A stretch of 64,000 bases of DNA from an uncultured Oscillospiraceae bacterium (GCA_910579725.1 CAJTUD010000004.1:29486-93485); one strand, 5' to 3'. Shown: positions 49,785 through 58,367, numbered from the stretch's first letter. Notes: a model not told the origin generated them from the sequence alone. A program made the numbers and translations.

Positions 49785-51725
49785 TCAGATATCCAGCGCC
49801 GCGTGGTAAGCTTCGTAAACAGCCATGCAGATATTGGCCGGGCGCACGCAGTCACCGATGAGGCGCACAAAGGGCGCGGAGGCGCGCAGCGCGTCGGCAG
49901 CGTCCCGGTTGGCCCGCTGGCCTACGGCGCAGATCACGTTCCCGCCGGGAACCAGAACCTGCTCCCCGGCCTTGTTCTGGCAGAGGACGCCGTCGCTCCG
50001 GATTTCCAGTGCGCGGTGGCCTGTCAGGACCTCCACGTTCCGGTCCTTCAGCTCCTGACGCAGGATGGGCCGGTGACGGATGTTGGCGTCCCGGCATACG
50101 TCGTCCAGCATTTCTACCAGGCGGACCCGTTTGCCGTCCCGGGCCATGTGCACCGCGCACTCACAGCCTGCCAGACCGCCGCCCAGCACCACGATTTCCT
50201 CCGCCGTGACACGCTCCTTCTCCTTATAGTAGTTATTGACCACCACTGCCTGCTCAATGCCCGGCAGCTTGGGAACAATGGGGCTGGAGCCAACGGCCAC
50301 AATCACTGCGTCAAATCCCTCCGCCAGCTCCGGCGTGACCTCGGTGTTCAGGCGGATCTCCACGCCTTCCCGCTCCGCCTGAAGGGCCAGAGTCTGACCG
50401 AGCTGGTACATTTCATACTTGAAGTCAATGGCTTGCTCGCAATTGAGAATGCCGCCCAGCTGCCCGCTCTTTTCGCACAGCAGCACCTTGTGTCCCCGCT
50501 GGGCGGCGGTGACAGCCGCTTGCAGTCCGCCTACGCCGCCGCCGGCCACCAGCACATTTTTTTTGACCCGGGCAGGCTGGACCTCCATACCCTCGTGCTC
50601 CCGGCCGATCCGGGGGTTGACGCTGCACCGCCGGGTGGAGGTGACGCCGCGCTCCGCCATACACACAAAGCACCGCAGGCACCGGACAATTTCCTCCGGA
50701 CGGCCGCTCATCACCTTGTTGGGCAGCTCCGGATCTGCCAGCAGTGCCCGGCCCATGTATACCACGTCCACGTCGCCGTCGCCGATGAGCTTGTCCATCA
50801 TCTCCGGGTCGTTGAGCCCGCCGATGGCGGCCACCGGGACGCTGACGTGCTTTTTGATCTCCCTGGCCAGGAACACATTGCACCCGTGGTCCCGGAACAT
50901 GGAGGGGTGCGTGATGGAGAAGCCGTACTTGTAGGAGCCGGCGGATACATGGATCAGATCCACCAGATCCTCCAGCCCGTGGGCAATCCGGCAGCCCTCC
51001 TCCAGATCATAGCCTCCTTCAAAGAATTCCGATCCGCTCATCCGCAGCTCAATGGGGAATCCGGGTCCCACGCCTTCCCGCACCGCCTGAATGATCTCCC
51101 GGACGAACCGGAGCCGGTTTTCCAGACTGCCGCCGTACTCATCCTCCCGGTGATTGAAGTAGGGGGAGAGGAACTGGTTCAGAAGCCAGCCGTGACCGGC
51201 GTGCACCATAATCATCTTGAAGCCGCAGAGCTTGGCCAGCTTCGCAGTCTCCCGGTAGGTGTCCACCATCTCCGCCATCTGTTCTTTGGTCAGGGCCCGC
51301 ACAGGGATGCCGTCGGGCCGGGTGCAGTCGCTGGGGCCGTACTGGACCATCTCCTGCTTGGCGTCCTTGTCCAGCAGATAGGTGCCCGCATACTGTCCGG
51401 CGTGGGAGAATTCCACGCTGGGAATCGCCCCGTGGCGGCTGATGGCGTCGGCGGTGTAGGTGAAGCTGGGAATGGAGCCGGGATTGGTGCGGGTGAGGTG
51501 ATACATGAAGGAGGCGTCTGTTTTGGGGTCCACCACCAGCTCACTGACGGTCACAGCCGCCGCGCCGCCCTTGGCCCGCATCTCATAGAAGTAAGTGGAG
51601 CGCATGCCGATGTTGCAGTCCGGGGTGATGTCCGCACCGGACATGGGCGCGGAGAAAATGCGGTTGCGGAAGGTCACATTCCCGATGGTAATAGGCTTGC
51701 ACAAGTTTGGATACATCTGCTTCAT
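49785..51725 (-). CDS. Old-Yellow-Enzyme-type NADH:flavin oxidoreductase with Fe-S cluster and FAD/NAD domain (2,4-dienoyl-CoA reductase-like)
   Basis: 646 residues. The N-terminal FMN TIM barrel (about 1-350) includes RNRIFSAPMSG, MVHAGHGWLLNQFLSPYFNHR and EYGGSLENRLRFVREI. A 4Fe-4S Cys set CLRCFVCMAERGVTSTRRC lies near residue 345. A C-terminal FAD/NAD(P) domain follows, with VAGGGVGGLQAAVTAAQRGH and VVLGGGLAGCECAVHMA. This is the 2,4-dienoyl-CoA reductase/BaiCD layout, which reduces conjugated double bonds with NAD(P)H. In this cluster it may reduce the substrate's alkene or feed electrons to corrinoid reactivation. I chose ATG 51725 (AGGAGGG 11 bases before) over TTG 51734. Confidence 0.9.
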   Translation of the reverse strand: MKQMYPNLCKPITIGNVTFRNRIFSAPMSGADITPDCNIGMRSTYFYEMRAKGGAAAVTVSELVVDPKTDASFMYHLTRTNPGSIPSFTYTADAISRHGAIPSVEFSHAGQYAGTYLLDKDAKQEMVQYGPSDCTRPDGIPVRALTKEQMAEMVDTYRETAKLAKLCGFKMIMVHAGHGWLLNQFLSPYFNHREDEYGGSLENRLRFVREIIQAVREGVGPGFPIELRMSGSEFFEGGYDLEEGCRIAHGLEDLVDLIHVSAGSYKYGFSITHPSMFRDHGCNVFLAREIKKHVSVPVAAIGGLNDPEMMDKLIGDGDVDVVYMGRALLADPELPNKVMSGRPEEIVRCLRCFVCMAERGVTSTRRCSVNPRIGREHEGMEVQPARVKKNVLVAGGGVGGLQAAVTAAQRGHKVLLCEKSGQLGGILNCEQAIDFKYEMYQLGQTLALQAEREGVEIRLNTEVTPELAEGFDAVIVAVGSSPIVPKLPGIEQAVVVNNYYKEKERVTAEEIVVLGGGLAGCECAVHMARDGKRVRLVEMLDDVCRDANIRHRPILRQELKDRNVEVLTGHRALEIRSDGVLCQNKAGEQVLVPGGNVICAVGQRANRDAADALRASAPFVRLIGDCVRPANICMAVYEAYHAALDI

Positions 51726-51750
51726 TGTCGTCAATCCCTCCTGTTGGCAG

Positions 51751-51782
51751 TACAGGGAAACCGGAACTCCGGTTTCCCTGTA
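51751..51782 (-). other. 15-bp-stem inverted repeat between the UroD-like and flavoprotein genes
   Basis: TACAGGGAAACCGGA, loop AC, exact complement. It has no T-run, so it is more likely an RNA processing or stability element that sets relative expression of the operon halves than a full terminator. Confidence 0.55.
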
Positions 51783-51809
51783 TCGCGCTGTTGTCAGCTT
51801 ATCTTCAGA

Positions 51810-52799
51810 TTAAAAGAATTTTTTGGAGCATTTGTCGATTTCCACATCCAATGCCTCGTAGACGCCGGGGAAGGTGCTCACAGGCAGACCCTGGGAGGCG
51901 TTGGGAATGAAGTACAGCTTGCCGCACTCCGCGCAGGCCCGCTCCACTTCCTTGGCGACCACATCCTGGGTCCAGCCGTCGAAGTCCACGCTGGCGCTGT
52001 CAATGCCGCCCATGAAAGAAATCTTGCCGCCGTACTGCTTGATGAGCTCGGGGATGTTGTTGGTGGTCATAACGCCCTGCCAGATGTCGATGCCCAGGTC
52101 GATCATGTCGGGCACCAGGGTAGCGGCAAAGGAATCGGAGTGGTGGATGATCAGCTCCACACCGTGGCTCTTGTAGTAGCCGTACACCTTCTCATAAGCG
52201 GGCTTGATGAACTCACGGAACATGTCGGGGGACATGAAGGTGGAGATCTGCGTGCCCCAGTCGTCATGATGGAACATGGCGTCGGGCTTGATGTACTTGC
52301 ACAGCTCTCTGGCATAGTCCAGCTCAAACTCAGTGATGCAGTCGATGAGCTCGTGCATCTCGTCGGGATTCTCATAGAAGGCCATCAGACAGTTCTGGAT
52401 CTCCATGAGATAATGGCACTGCTCAAAAATGCCGGGGGCGAAGAAGGGCGTGACAAACTGCTCCTTCCGGTCCACCTTCTCGGCCATCTCAATGAAGGGC
52501 TCCCACTCCTCGGCGTCATAGACCACCTGCGGCACCTTCACGTAGTCCCGCCAGTTCTCAATGTCCTTAATAACGATTTTGTCCGGCGTATGTACAGGGA
52601 AGGCGCCGGGGGTTCCCACAGGGTAGGACTTGGTCACGCCCCAGGCATTGACCACATTCAGCTCGCCGTACTTCGGGTTGGGGTTGCGCTTGCCGAAGGG
52701 AGAGCCGATGATCATGGCAAAGGCTTCATATTGCTTGACAAAGCGGTCGGGGTTTCCGCCCCGGATGGTCTCCAGAAGGTTTTGACGTTTGGTCAGCAT
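51810..52799 (-). CDS. UroD-family methyltransferase (MtaA/MtvB-like)
   Basis: 329 residues, uroporphyrinogen-decarboxylase fold. Within corrinoid clusters this family demethylates a methoxyl or methylamine donor or methylates the cognate corrinoid. Visible segments are MFHHDDWGTQISTFMSPDMFREF near residue 178, ELIIHHSDSFAATLVPDMIDLGIDIWQG near 215 and GGKISFMGGIDSASVD near 255. The zinc-site position, usually H-x-C-G in MtaA relatives, reads H-H-S-D here, so any metal is bound differently. GGAGAGAGG precedes the ATG. It is placed between the corrinoid protein and the flavoprotein. By position it is the probable substrate methyltransferase (MtvB-like), with the methyl-THF enzyme as acceptor side. 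Confidence 0.85.
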   Translation of the reverse strand: MLTKRQNLLETIRGGNPDRFVKQYEAFAMIIGSPFGKRNPNPKYGELNVVNAWGVTKSYPVGTPGAFPVHTPDKIVIKDIENWRDYVKVPQVVYDAEEWEPFIEMAEKVDRKEQFVTPFFAPGIFEQCHYLMEIQNCLMAFYENPDEMHELIDCITEFELDYARELCKYIKPDAMFHHDDWGTQISTFMSPDMFREFIKPAYEKVYGYYKSHGVELIIHHSDSFAATLVPDMIDLGIDIWQGVMTTNNIPELIKQYGGKISFMGGIDSASVDFDGWTQDVVAKEVERACAECGKLYFIPNASQGLPVSTFPGVYEALDVEIDKCSKKFF

Positions 52800-52822
52800 A
52801 TCGTTTTCCTCTCTCCTTTCCC

Positions 52823-53458
52823 TTATTCGGCCAGCTTCTTGGCGGCCTCGGCGGCAGAGGCCGCGTCAGCGGTGTAGCAGTCCGCGCCGATCTCGTCGCA
52901 GAACGCCTGGGTGATGGGGGCGCCGCCCACCATCACCTTCACCTTGCTGCGCCAGGGCGCTGCGTTGATCTTCGCCACGGCGGAACGCATGGCGGGCATG
53001 GTGGTGGTCAGCAGAGCGGACAGGCAGATGATCTTGGTATCAGGATTCTTGTCATAGGTCTCCAGGAACGTCTCGTCGGCCACATCCACGCCCAGGTCGA
53101 TGACCTCAAATCCGGCGGACTCCAGCATCATGCCCACCAGGTTCTTGCCGATGTCGTGGAGGTCGCCCGCCACGGTGCCCAGAATGATCTTGCCCCGGCT
53201 GACGGCGCCGCCGGCGGCCAGAGCGGGCTTCAGGGTGGCCACGCCGGCCTGCATGGCCTTGGCGGCAATGAGCATCTCGGGAACGAAGATCTTGCCGTCG
53301 CGGAAGGCTTCGCCCACGCGGCTCATGGCGTCGATCATGCCCTCGTTGAGAATGACGTTGGGGTCAATGCCCTCGTCCAGAGCCTGCTGCACCAGACCGG
53401 GAATCACCTTTCTCTTGCCCTTCTCCACATTCAGGGACAGCTCTTGCAAAACAGACAT
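52823..53458 (-). CDS. Corrinoid (B12-binding) methyl-carrier protein
   Basis: 211 residues, the size of MttC/MtvC corrinoid proteins. An N-terminal four-helix cap (about 1-85, with VPEMLIAAKAMQAG) is followed by a Rossmann B12-binding domain. The cobalt-ligand motif D-x-H-x-x-G appears as GDLHDIGKNLVG (Asp99, His101, Gly104), with SALLTTTM and VMVGGAPITQAF lining the cofactor tail. It shuttles the methyl group between the UroD-like enzyme and the methyl-THF methyltransferase. GGAGG lies upstream of ATG 53458, 48 bases from the methyltransferase gene. Confidence 0.95.
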   Translation of the reverse strand: MSVLQELSLNVEKGKRKVIPGLVQQALDEGIDPNVILNEGMIDAMSRVGEAFRDGKIFVPEMLIAAKAMQAGVATLKPALAAGGAVSRGKIILGTVAGDLHDIGKNLVGMMLESAGFEVIDLGVDVADETFLETYDKNPDTKIICLSALLTTTMPAMRSAVAKINAAPWRSKVKVMVGGAPITQAFCDEIGADCYTADAASAAEAAKKLAE

Positions 53459-53506
53459 TTGATTGTACCTCCTAATAAAATTTTTTCATACCGGCTGATT
53501 GGTTTT

Positions 53507-54316
53507 TTAGTTTTTTACGGGGCCGAACAGGCCCTCGCGGTAGGCGCTGATATACTCCATACAGTAGTCGTCCAGACCCAGCAGCGCCTCGGTAGCATAG
53601 ATCAAGCCCATCAGATCCCGGTTGGTGGGGTCCAGGATCGCGCTGTCCAGACCGCTGTTCATGGCCAGGACGGTGAAGCCGAAGTTAATCATCTTCCGCA
53701 CCGGCAGGTTAAAGGAAATGTTGCTGACGGCGGCGGTGATGTGGATGGAGGGGTACTGTTCCCGGACGGAGGAAATGACTTCGGTGTTGGTCTCAATACC
53801 GTTCTCCGAAGTGCACAGCATCTCCACCAGGGGGTCAATGTGAATGCGGTTGGGAGAAATGCCGTACTCCTTGGCCTTGGCCATAATCTTGTCAAAGACC
53901 TTCAGCCGGTCGGCAGCGCTCTTGGGAATGCCGGTATCGTCGCTCAGCAGGGCGATGACCTCCCAGCCGGGGTTGGCGGCCATGATGGGGAAAATCTTGT
54001 CGATCTTGTCCCCCTCGCCGGAGACAGAATTGAACAGGCCCGGTCTTTTGCAGAACTTGTAGGCCTCCACCAGCACATCGGCGCTGGGGCTGTCCACGCT
54101 GATGGGCAGGTCAGTGACGGACTGGATGCAGTCGATCATCCAGTGGAGGGTCTCCACCTCCTGATTCTCCGGAACGGAGGCGCAGCAGTCAATAAAGGTG
54201 GCGCCGGCGTCCGTCTGGAGCCTGGCCCGCTCCTTGATGAAATCGCTGTCCCTGCGGGCGATGGCGTCCGCTACGACCGGGATGGAGCCGTTGATCTTTT
54301 CGCCAATGATGATCAT
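53507..54316 (-). CDS. Methyltetrahydrofolate:corrinoid methyltransferase (pterin-binding, MtvA/AcsE-like)
   Basis: 269 residues, pterin-binding TIM barrel of AcsE/MtvA/MtgA type. MIIIGEKINGSIPVV, DAGATFIDCCASVPEN, LPISVDSPSADVLVEA, FNSVSGEGDKID and AVSNISFNLPVRK are characteristic. It moves methyl groups between the corrinoid protein and tetrahydrofolate, feeding the C1 pool. The ATG follows AGGAGG. It is 14 bases downstream of the N-acetyltransferase gene and upstream of the corrinoid gene, the order seen in O-demethylase operons (MtvA next to MtvC). Confidence 0.94.
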   Translation of the reverse strand: MIIIGEKINGSIPVVADAIARRDSDFIKERARLQTDAGATFIDCCASVPENQEVETLHWMIDCIQSVTDLPISVDSPSADVLVEAYKFCKRPGLFNSVSGEGDKIDKIFPIMAANPGWEVIALLSDDTGIPKSAADRLKVFDKIMAKAKEYGISPNRIHIDPLVEMLCTSENGIETNTEVISSVREQYPSIHITAAVSNISFNLPVRKMINFGFTVLAMNSGLDSAILDPTNRDLMGLIYATEALLGLDDYCMEYISAYREGLFGPVKN

Positions 54317-54331
54317 ACTTTTCCTCCTATT

Positions 54332-55102
54332 TTATCCGGCGGCGGAGGGCAGCGCAAGACCAAAGCTGCTCTCCAGGACGGAGGCAAGCTCCGCCTCGCC
54401 GGAAATTTCGCGTTCTTCCACCGTCTCTCCCTGCCGGGTGAGGGTGAAGCGGTCCGCCACAAGGGAGGCCATGCCGTCCCGGGTGCAGCGGTAAGCAATC
54501 AGCTTCTGGGTGAAAATTGACTTGGGGTTCCAGCCGAAGTAGCCGTGGAGCACGTCGAAATCCACCTCCATGGCGGCCTCGTCCCGGAAGGCCATGAGCT
54601 TCTGCTCTCCGTCCGGGTCGTGGCGGTACACCACCGTCACGCCGTCTTCCTCCCGCACCTCGAAGGTCTCCCCCGCCACAGTCTGCTTCCCCGGAGCCAT
54701 GCGCAGAGCGCCCTTGGGACCAGGGCCGCCGTAGCCCACGTCGCACAGCCAGGGACCGCCGTCCGCAGTACTGACCACAATAAGCCGGTGGGACAGCGGG
54801 CGGGGATCTGTACGCCGGTACAGAATCCGCGCGGCGGCGCAGCGGCATTCGTAGCCCAGCTCCCTGAGCAGCAGGTAAAACAGCTTGTTGAGCTCAAAGC
54901 AGTACCCGCCCCGGCGCTCCTCCACCACCTTCCGGTACAGCAGCTCCGGCTCCAGGGAGGGGCAGCGGCGCTCCCGGAAGATTTCCAGGTTTTCAAAGGG
55001 CACCTGTTCCAGGTGGGCCCGGGTCAGCGCCCGCAGCGCCTCCGCAGTGGGGGCGGAGGGCCGGGGGGCGCAGATCCGTTCCAAATACTTTTCCGTATTC
55101 AA
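54332..55102 (-). CDS. Arylamine N-acetyltransferase-family protein
   Basis: 256 residues. The NAT catalytic triad is complete: Cys68 in RRGGYCFELN, His105 in PLSHRLIVV, Asp121 in WLCDVGYGG. LEQVPFENLEI near residue 33 is also conserved. NATs acetylate arylamines, hydrazines or, in some bacteria, other nucleophiles using acyl-CoA. Its presence inside a corrinoid methyltransferase operon is unusual and suggests the substrate or a product carries an amine or hydroxyl group (inference). The start is TTG at 55102, giving the standard N-terminus. The ribosome binding site is weak (AAAAGAAAA), so translation may depend on coupling with the transporter 10 bases upstream. Confidence 0.9.
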   Translation of the reverse strand: MNTEKYLERICAPRPSAPTAEALRALTRAHLEQVPFENLEIFRERRCPSLEPELLYRKVVEERRGGYCFELNKLFYLLLRELGYECRCAAARILYRRTDPRPLSHRLIVVSTADGGPWLCDVGYGGPGPKGALRMAPGKQTVAGETFEVREEDGVTVVYRHDPDGEQKLMAFRDEAAMEVDFDVLHGYFGWNPKSIFTQKLIAYRCTRDGMASLVADRFTLTRQGETVEEREISGEAELASVLESSFGLALPSAAG

Positions 55103-55111
55103 GGTTTTCTT

Positions 55112-56497
55112 TTACGCTCTGGCGTCGATCTCACGCTGATACTGGGCCACCCGCTCACGGGTCAGGCGGTAGCCGAAGATCAGCAGCAGCGCACCGGCGG
55201 CGCAGAAAACGGCGGGAACCAGGGCGAAGGCCACGGTCATACCCTGACGGGCGGCGCCTTCCAGCGCCACGCCGGACTGCCAGCCCACCGCGCTCAGGCA
55301 GGCGGCCAGAATGACGCCCCGGAGGAACACGCCGATTTTCAGAGGCAGGTTCTGGAGGCCCATGATCCAGCCGGCGGCGTTCTTGCCGGTCTTCCAGGTG
55401 GCATAGACCACGGTGTCGGCATACAGAGCCGGAGAGGAGGCGAAGGCCACGCCGTAGAAGAACTGGGCCAGGGTCATCAGGGCGATGACCATCACAGCGT
55501 TGGAGTAGAAGATGTAAATGAGGAACAGGAAGACCGCCATACCGGCATAAGCGCCGATGGTGATGGTGCGGGCATCAAACTTCTTTACCAGAAAGCGGAC
55601 CACATACGCGCCGATGATAGCGCCTACGGCGATGCTGAAGGCGTAGCCCTTCATATAGCCGGGGTTGCCCATGGCATCGCGGAAGTAGTAGATGGCAGAG
55701 GCGGCGGTGACAAACTTCACGCACCACTTGGCCAAATCCGCAATCATGAGGATGAGCAGCTGGGGATTCTGGAACAGGGACCGGAACATCTCGGGGATGC
55801 TGGTTTTGTTGGTCCGGGCAGCCTTGGCGTGGCTGGCGTCCTCGATTTCCTCGTAGCCGTCGGTCATCTTGAAGTGAGCAAAGTAGCCCAGAGCCATCAG
55901 AATGCCCAGGCAGAAGGCGGCGGCGGCGTACTGGTTCTTCTCGCCCACGAAGTTGGCCAGGAAAATGGCGAAGGGCAGACCCATATAGCTGAAGAGCAGT
56001 CCGCCGATGTTGTTCCAGGTGGCGCGGGAGGAGGACAGGGTGGCCTTGTCTTCCGGCGTCTTGCCCACCACGCTGACAAGGGTGGCGTTGGCCACGTAGC
56101 CGATATTCCACACCACGTGGGAGATGATGGCGGCGGCGATGATGACCACTGCGGAAAGCATCTCGTTCTCACTGATGCGGATGAACTGGAAAGCAAAGAG
56201 GAACGGCACGAGCCACGGCGTCAGGATCAGCCAGGACCGGTAGCGCCCCCAGCGCTTGGCCTTGGTTCCGTTGAGAATGCCGCCGTAGATCCAGGACAGG
56301 CAGGCATCCACCGTGGAGAACACGGAGTTGATCAGGCCGGCGATGACAGGCGTGAAGCCGCCCAGGCCTGTCAGGTAGTCCATAAAGTAGAAGGTTTCGA
56401 TGTTGCTCATGAGGACGAATCCGGCGTCACCGACGCCGAACAGGTTCCGCAGAGCGGAAGACAGCCTCTTGGGCTCTTTCTTCGTTGTTTTCTCCAT
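55112..56497 (-). CDS. MFS transporter, GPH-like (glycoside-pentoside-hexuronide:cation symporter family)
   Basis: 461 residues with about 12 transmembrane helices. The N-terminus LFGVGDAGFVLMSNIETFYFMDYLTGLGG resembles GPH symporters (FGVGDxGxxLxW...YFY). KAKRWGRYRSWLILTPWLVP is the loop 2-3 signature (RWGRYRPWLL), and a long loop lies between helices 6 and 7. GPH carriers import sugars, glucuronides or glycosides with Na+ or H+. Relatives in gut clusters import other small molecules, so the substrate is open. I chose ATG 56497 (GGGGGAG upstream) over TTG 56512. It is the first gene after the strong promoter at 56674-56702 and divergent from the PucR-type regulator. Confidence 0.85.
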   Translation of the reverse strand: MEKTTKKEPKRLSSALRNLFGVGDAGFVLMSNIETFYFMDYLTGLGGFTPVIAGLINSVFSTVDACLSWIYGGILNGTKAKRWGRYRSWLILTPWLVPFLFAFQFIRISENEMLSAVVIIAAAIISHVVWNIGYVANATLVSVVGKTPEDKATLSSSRATWNNIGGLLFSYMGLPFAIFLANFVGEKNQYAAAAFCLGILMALGYFAHFKMTDGYEEIEDASHAKAARTNKTSIPEMFRSLFQNPQLLILMIADLAKWCVKFVTAASAIYYFRDAMGNPGYMKGYAFSIAVGAIIGAYVVRFLVKKFDARTITIGAYAGMAVFLFLIYIFYSNAVMVIALMTLAQFFYGVAFASSPALYADTVVYATWKTGKNAAGWIMGLQNLPLKIGVFLRGVILAACLSAVGWQSGVALEGAARQGMTVAFALVPAVFCAAGALLLIFGYRLTRERVAQYQREIDARA

Positions 56498-56831
56498 TGA
56501 TTTCTCCCCCAATAAAAATTTTTAAATCACCGCACCGGAGCGCGGACGATTACAGTGACGCGGCCCTGCCGTCCGGTCAGGGTTCGCGGGGCGCTTTCAT
56601 TGTTTTTGCCATAGTCCGGTGAAGTTGTCCATCCACCGGTTTTGCCGTCGTTTTTGGCTTTTTATCTAATTGTATAGTATTCTTTTTCGCCTTATTTGTC
56701 AATCAGCACAAAAGCACGCGATAAATTTTCCTCTAATTTGAAAGATTCCCTACTTCCTTTTCCGCAAAAATAAGGATATACTGTCTGTCAGAGCTCCAGG
56801 AGCCGTACTGTTCAAAGGAGGTCCCGCCAAT
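56498..56831. other. Divergent promoter region of the corrinoid operon and the PucR-type regulator
   Basis: 334 bases, AT-rich in its right half. It contains the operon promoter at 56674-56702 and a weak plus-strand -10 TATACT (56777-56782) with a poor -35, 50 bases before the regulator ATG. The GC-rich left half forms a long leader of about 170 bases for the operon, with complementary CCGG blocks but no recognised riboswitch. Confidence 0.6.
56674..56702 (-). promoter_or_regulatory. Promoter of the corrinoid operon
   Basis: On the minus strand: perfect TTGACA (56697-56702), 17-base spacer, TACTAT (56674-56679), followed by ACAATTAG. Confidence 0.75.
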
Positions 56832-58367
56832 ATGCACAAAGTCCCCGCTGCCCCACGCCGTCAAATGGCGCTGTCTCTTCAGATGATTGCCGACGAGCTG
56901 GACGACCGGCTTTGGGATTTTACCCTGAAATCCCAGGATCAGGCCCGTTTTTACAGCTTCCGCGTTTTTACCCCCGGAGAGGCGCCGGAGGCCGGGGTAC
57001 TCTATGTCCTGCCGGAGGACTGCGGCGCGTTTCCCGGGGAGAGCTATCCGTACATATCCGCCGGCAGCCGGCCGGGGGGCGGGGAGCATATCTGCGTCTA
57101 TGGCCGGACGTTTCTGGAAACCATCAACGAGCTGGCGCGAATCTTCCAGCGCTTCCGGGATTTTGAGGCGGAGCTGAACTGGATACTGAACCACGGGGGA
57201 GATCTCAACGATCTGTGCGAGGCGGCGACTGCCTACCTGCAAAACCCGGTCTATATTCACGACAATGTTTTCGCCATTCTGGCCCTGCCCTGTCATGTGG
57301 AGGGAATGCTGGAGCTGGATTACAACCAGGATACCGGGAAATATTTCATTCCTCTGTGGCTGGTGGAGGACTTCAAGTTCAGCGAGGGATACCGGGACAC
57401 CCTCCGGCAGAGAAAGGCCGCCATCTGGGATACCAACCACTACCCCTATCACATGCGCTCGCTGTACGTCAATATCCGGGACGCGGACTACTACCGGGCC
57501 AGACTGCTGGTCAACGAGCTCCACGTTCTCCTCCGGCCCGGGGATCATCTGCTGGTGGAATATCTGGCGGATTATGTGCTGATGATCCTCCGCCGGGACG
57601 ATATGAGCGCCGGTCACAGCCACCGGGACCTGGTCAGTACGATGAAGGATCTGATTTCCACCGGCGAGGCAGACCGCCGGGATCTGCGGGTGCTCCTGAC
57701 GGCTCTGGGGTGGCAGGAGAAGGAAAGGTTCCTGCTGGTCAAGCTCCAAAGTCAGAACGCGGAGAACGCCATCACCAGCAGCAACGTCTTGCGCAACAGC
57801 CTGTCGGCCGCCTTTGCAGGAACGTTCCTCTTTTTTCATGAAAGGCAGCTGTGCATGGTTGCGGACATGGACACCGCCTGTCTGGACCAGGCCGCTTTCC
57901 GCTCGAAGCTGGCGCCTTTTCTCCGGGACAGCCTGATGTACGCCGGCGTGTCCTTGCCGGTGGAGAGTATTTCGCACCTGAATACCGCCTATGTGCAGGC
58001 CAACTATGCCGTGAATCTCGCCTCCCGCCTGCGCAGCCATCAGTGGTACGTGGCCTTTGAGGACTGCGCTCTGGAATACTTGCTCTCCCATGTGGAGACG
58101 CCTACGGCTCTCTCCCAATATCTGTCCCCGGTACCGCAGTTTCTGAGACGGTATGATCAGGACCACGGCAGCCAGTACTGCGCCACCCTGAAAAGCTTCC
58201 TGCAAAATGAGCGCAGCATTCCCAAGACCGCCGCCGCCCTGATCGTTCATCGCACCACGCTTCTCTACCGGCTGGAGAAAATTGTTTCCCTGACCAAAAT
58301 CGATTTGGACAACGAAGGCGTTCGGCTTTACCTTCTGCTGTCCTTCCGGCTGTCGGAGGAGCTATAG
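56832..58367 (+). CDS. PucR-family transcriptional regulator
   Basis: 511 residues. A large N-terminal sensory region (about 1-270) has no clear known ligand domain. A GGDEF-like/CdaR central region follows (about 290-400, with LLVKLQSQNAENAITSSNVL and FLFFHERQLCMVADMD). The C-terminus carries a PucR-type HTH (LKSFLQNERSIPKTAAALIVHRTTLLYRLEKI, about residues 455-487). Family members activate genes for purine, amino acid or aromatic-compound use in response to an inducer. AAGGAGG precedes the ATG. It is divergent from the transporter/corrinoid operon and is its most likely regulator (inference). Confidence 0.88.
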   Translation: MHKVPAAPRRQMALSLQMIADELDDRLWDFTLKSQDQARFYSFRVFTPGEAPEAGVLYVLPEDCGAFPGESYPYISAGSRPGGGEHICVYGRTFLETINELARIFQRFRDFEAELNWILNHGGDLNDLCEAATAYLQNPVYIHDNVFAILALPCHVEGMLELDYNQDTGKYFIPLWLVEDFKFSEGYRDTLRQRKAAIWDTNHYPYHMRSLYVNIRDADYYRARLLVNELHVLLRPGDHLLVEYLADYVLMILRRDDMSAGHSHRDLVSTMKDLISTGEADRRDLRVLLTALGWQEKERFLLVKLQSQNAENAITSSNVLRNSLSAAFAGTFLFFHERQLCMVADMDTACLDQAAFRSKLAPFLRDSLMYAGVSLPVESISHLNTAYVQANYAVNLASRLRSHQWYVAFEDCALEYLLSHVETPTALSQYLSPVPQFLRRYDQDHGSQYCATLKSFLQNERSIPKTAAALIVHRTTLLYRLEKIVSLTKIDLDNEGVRLYLLLSFRLSEEL

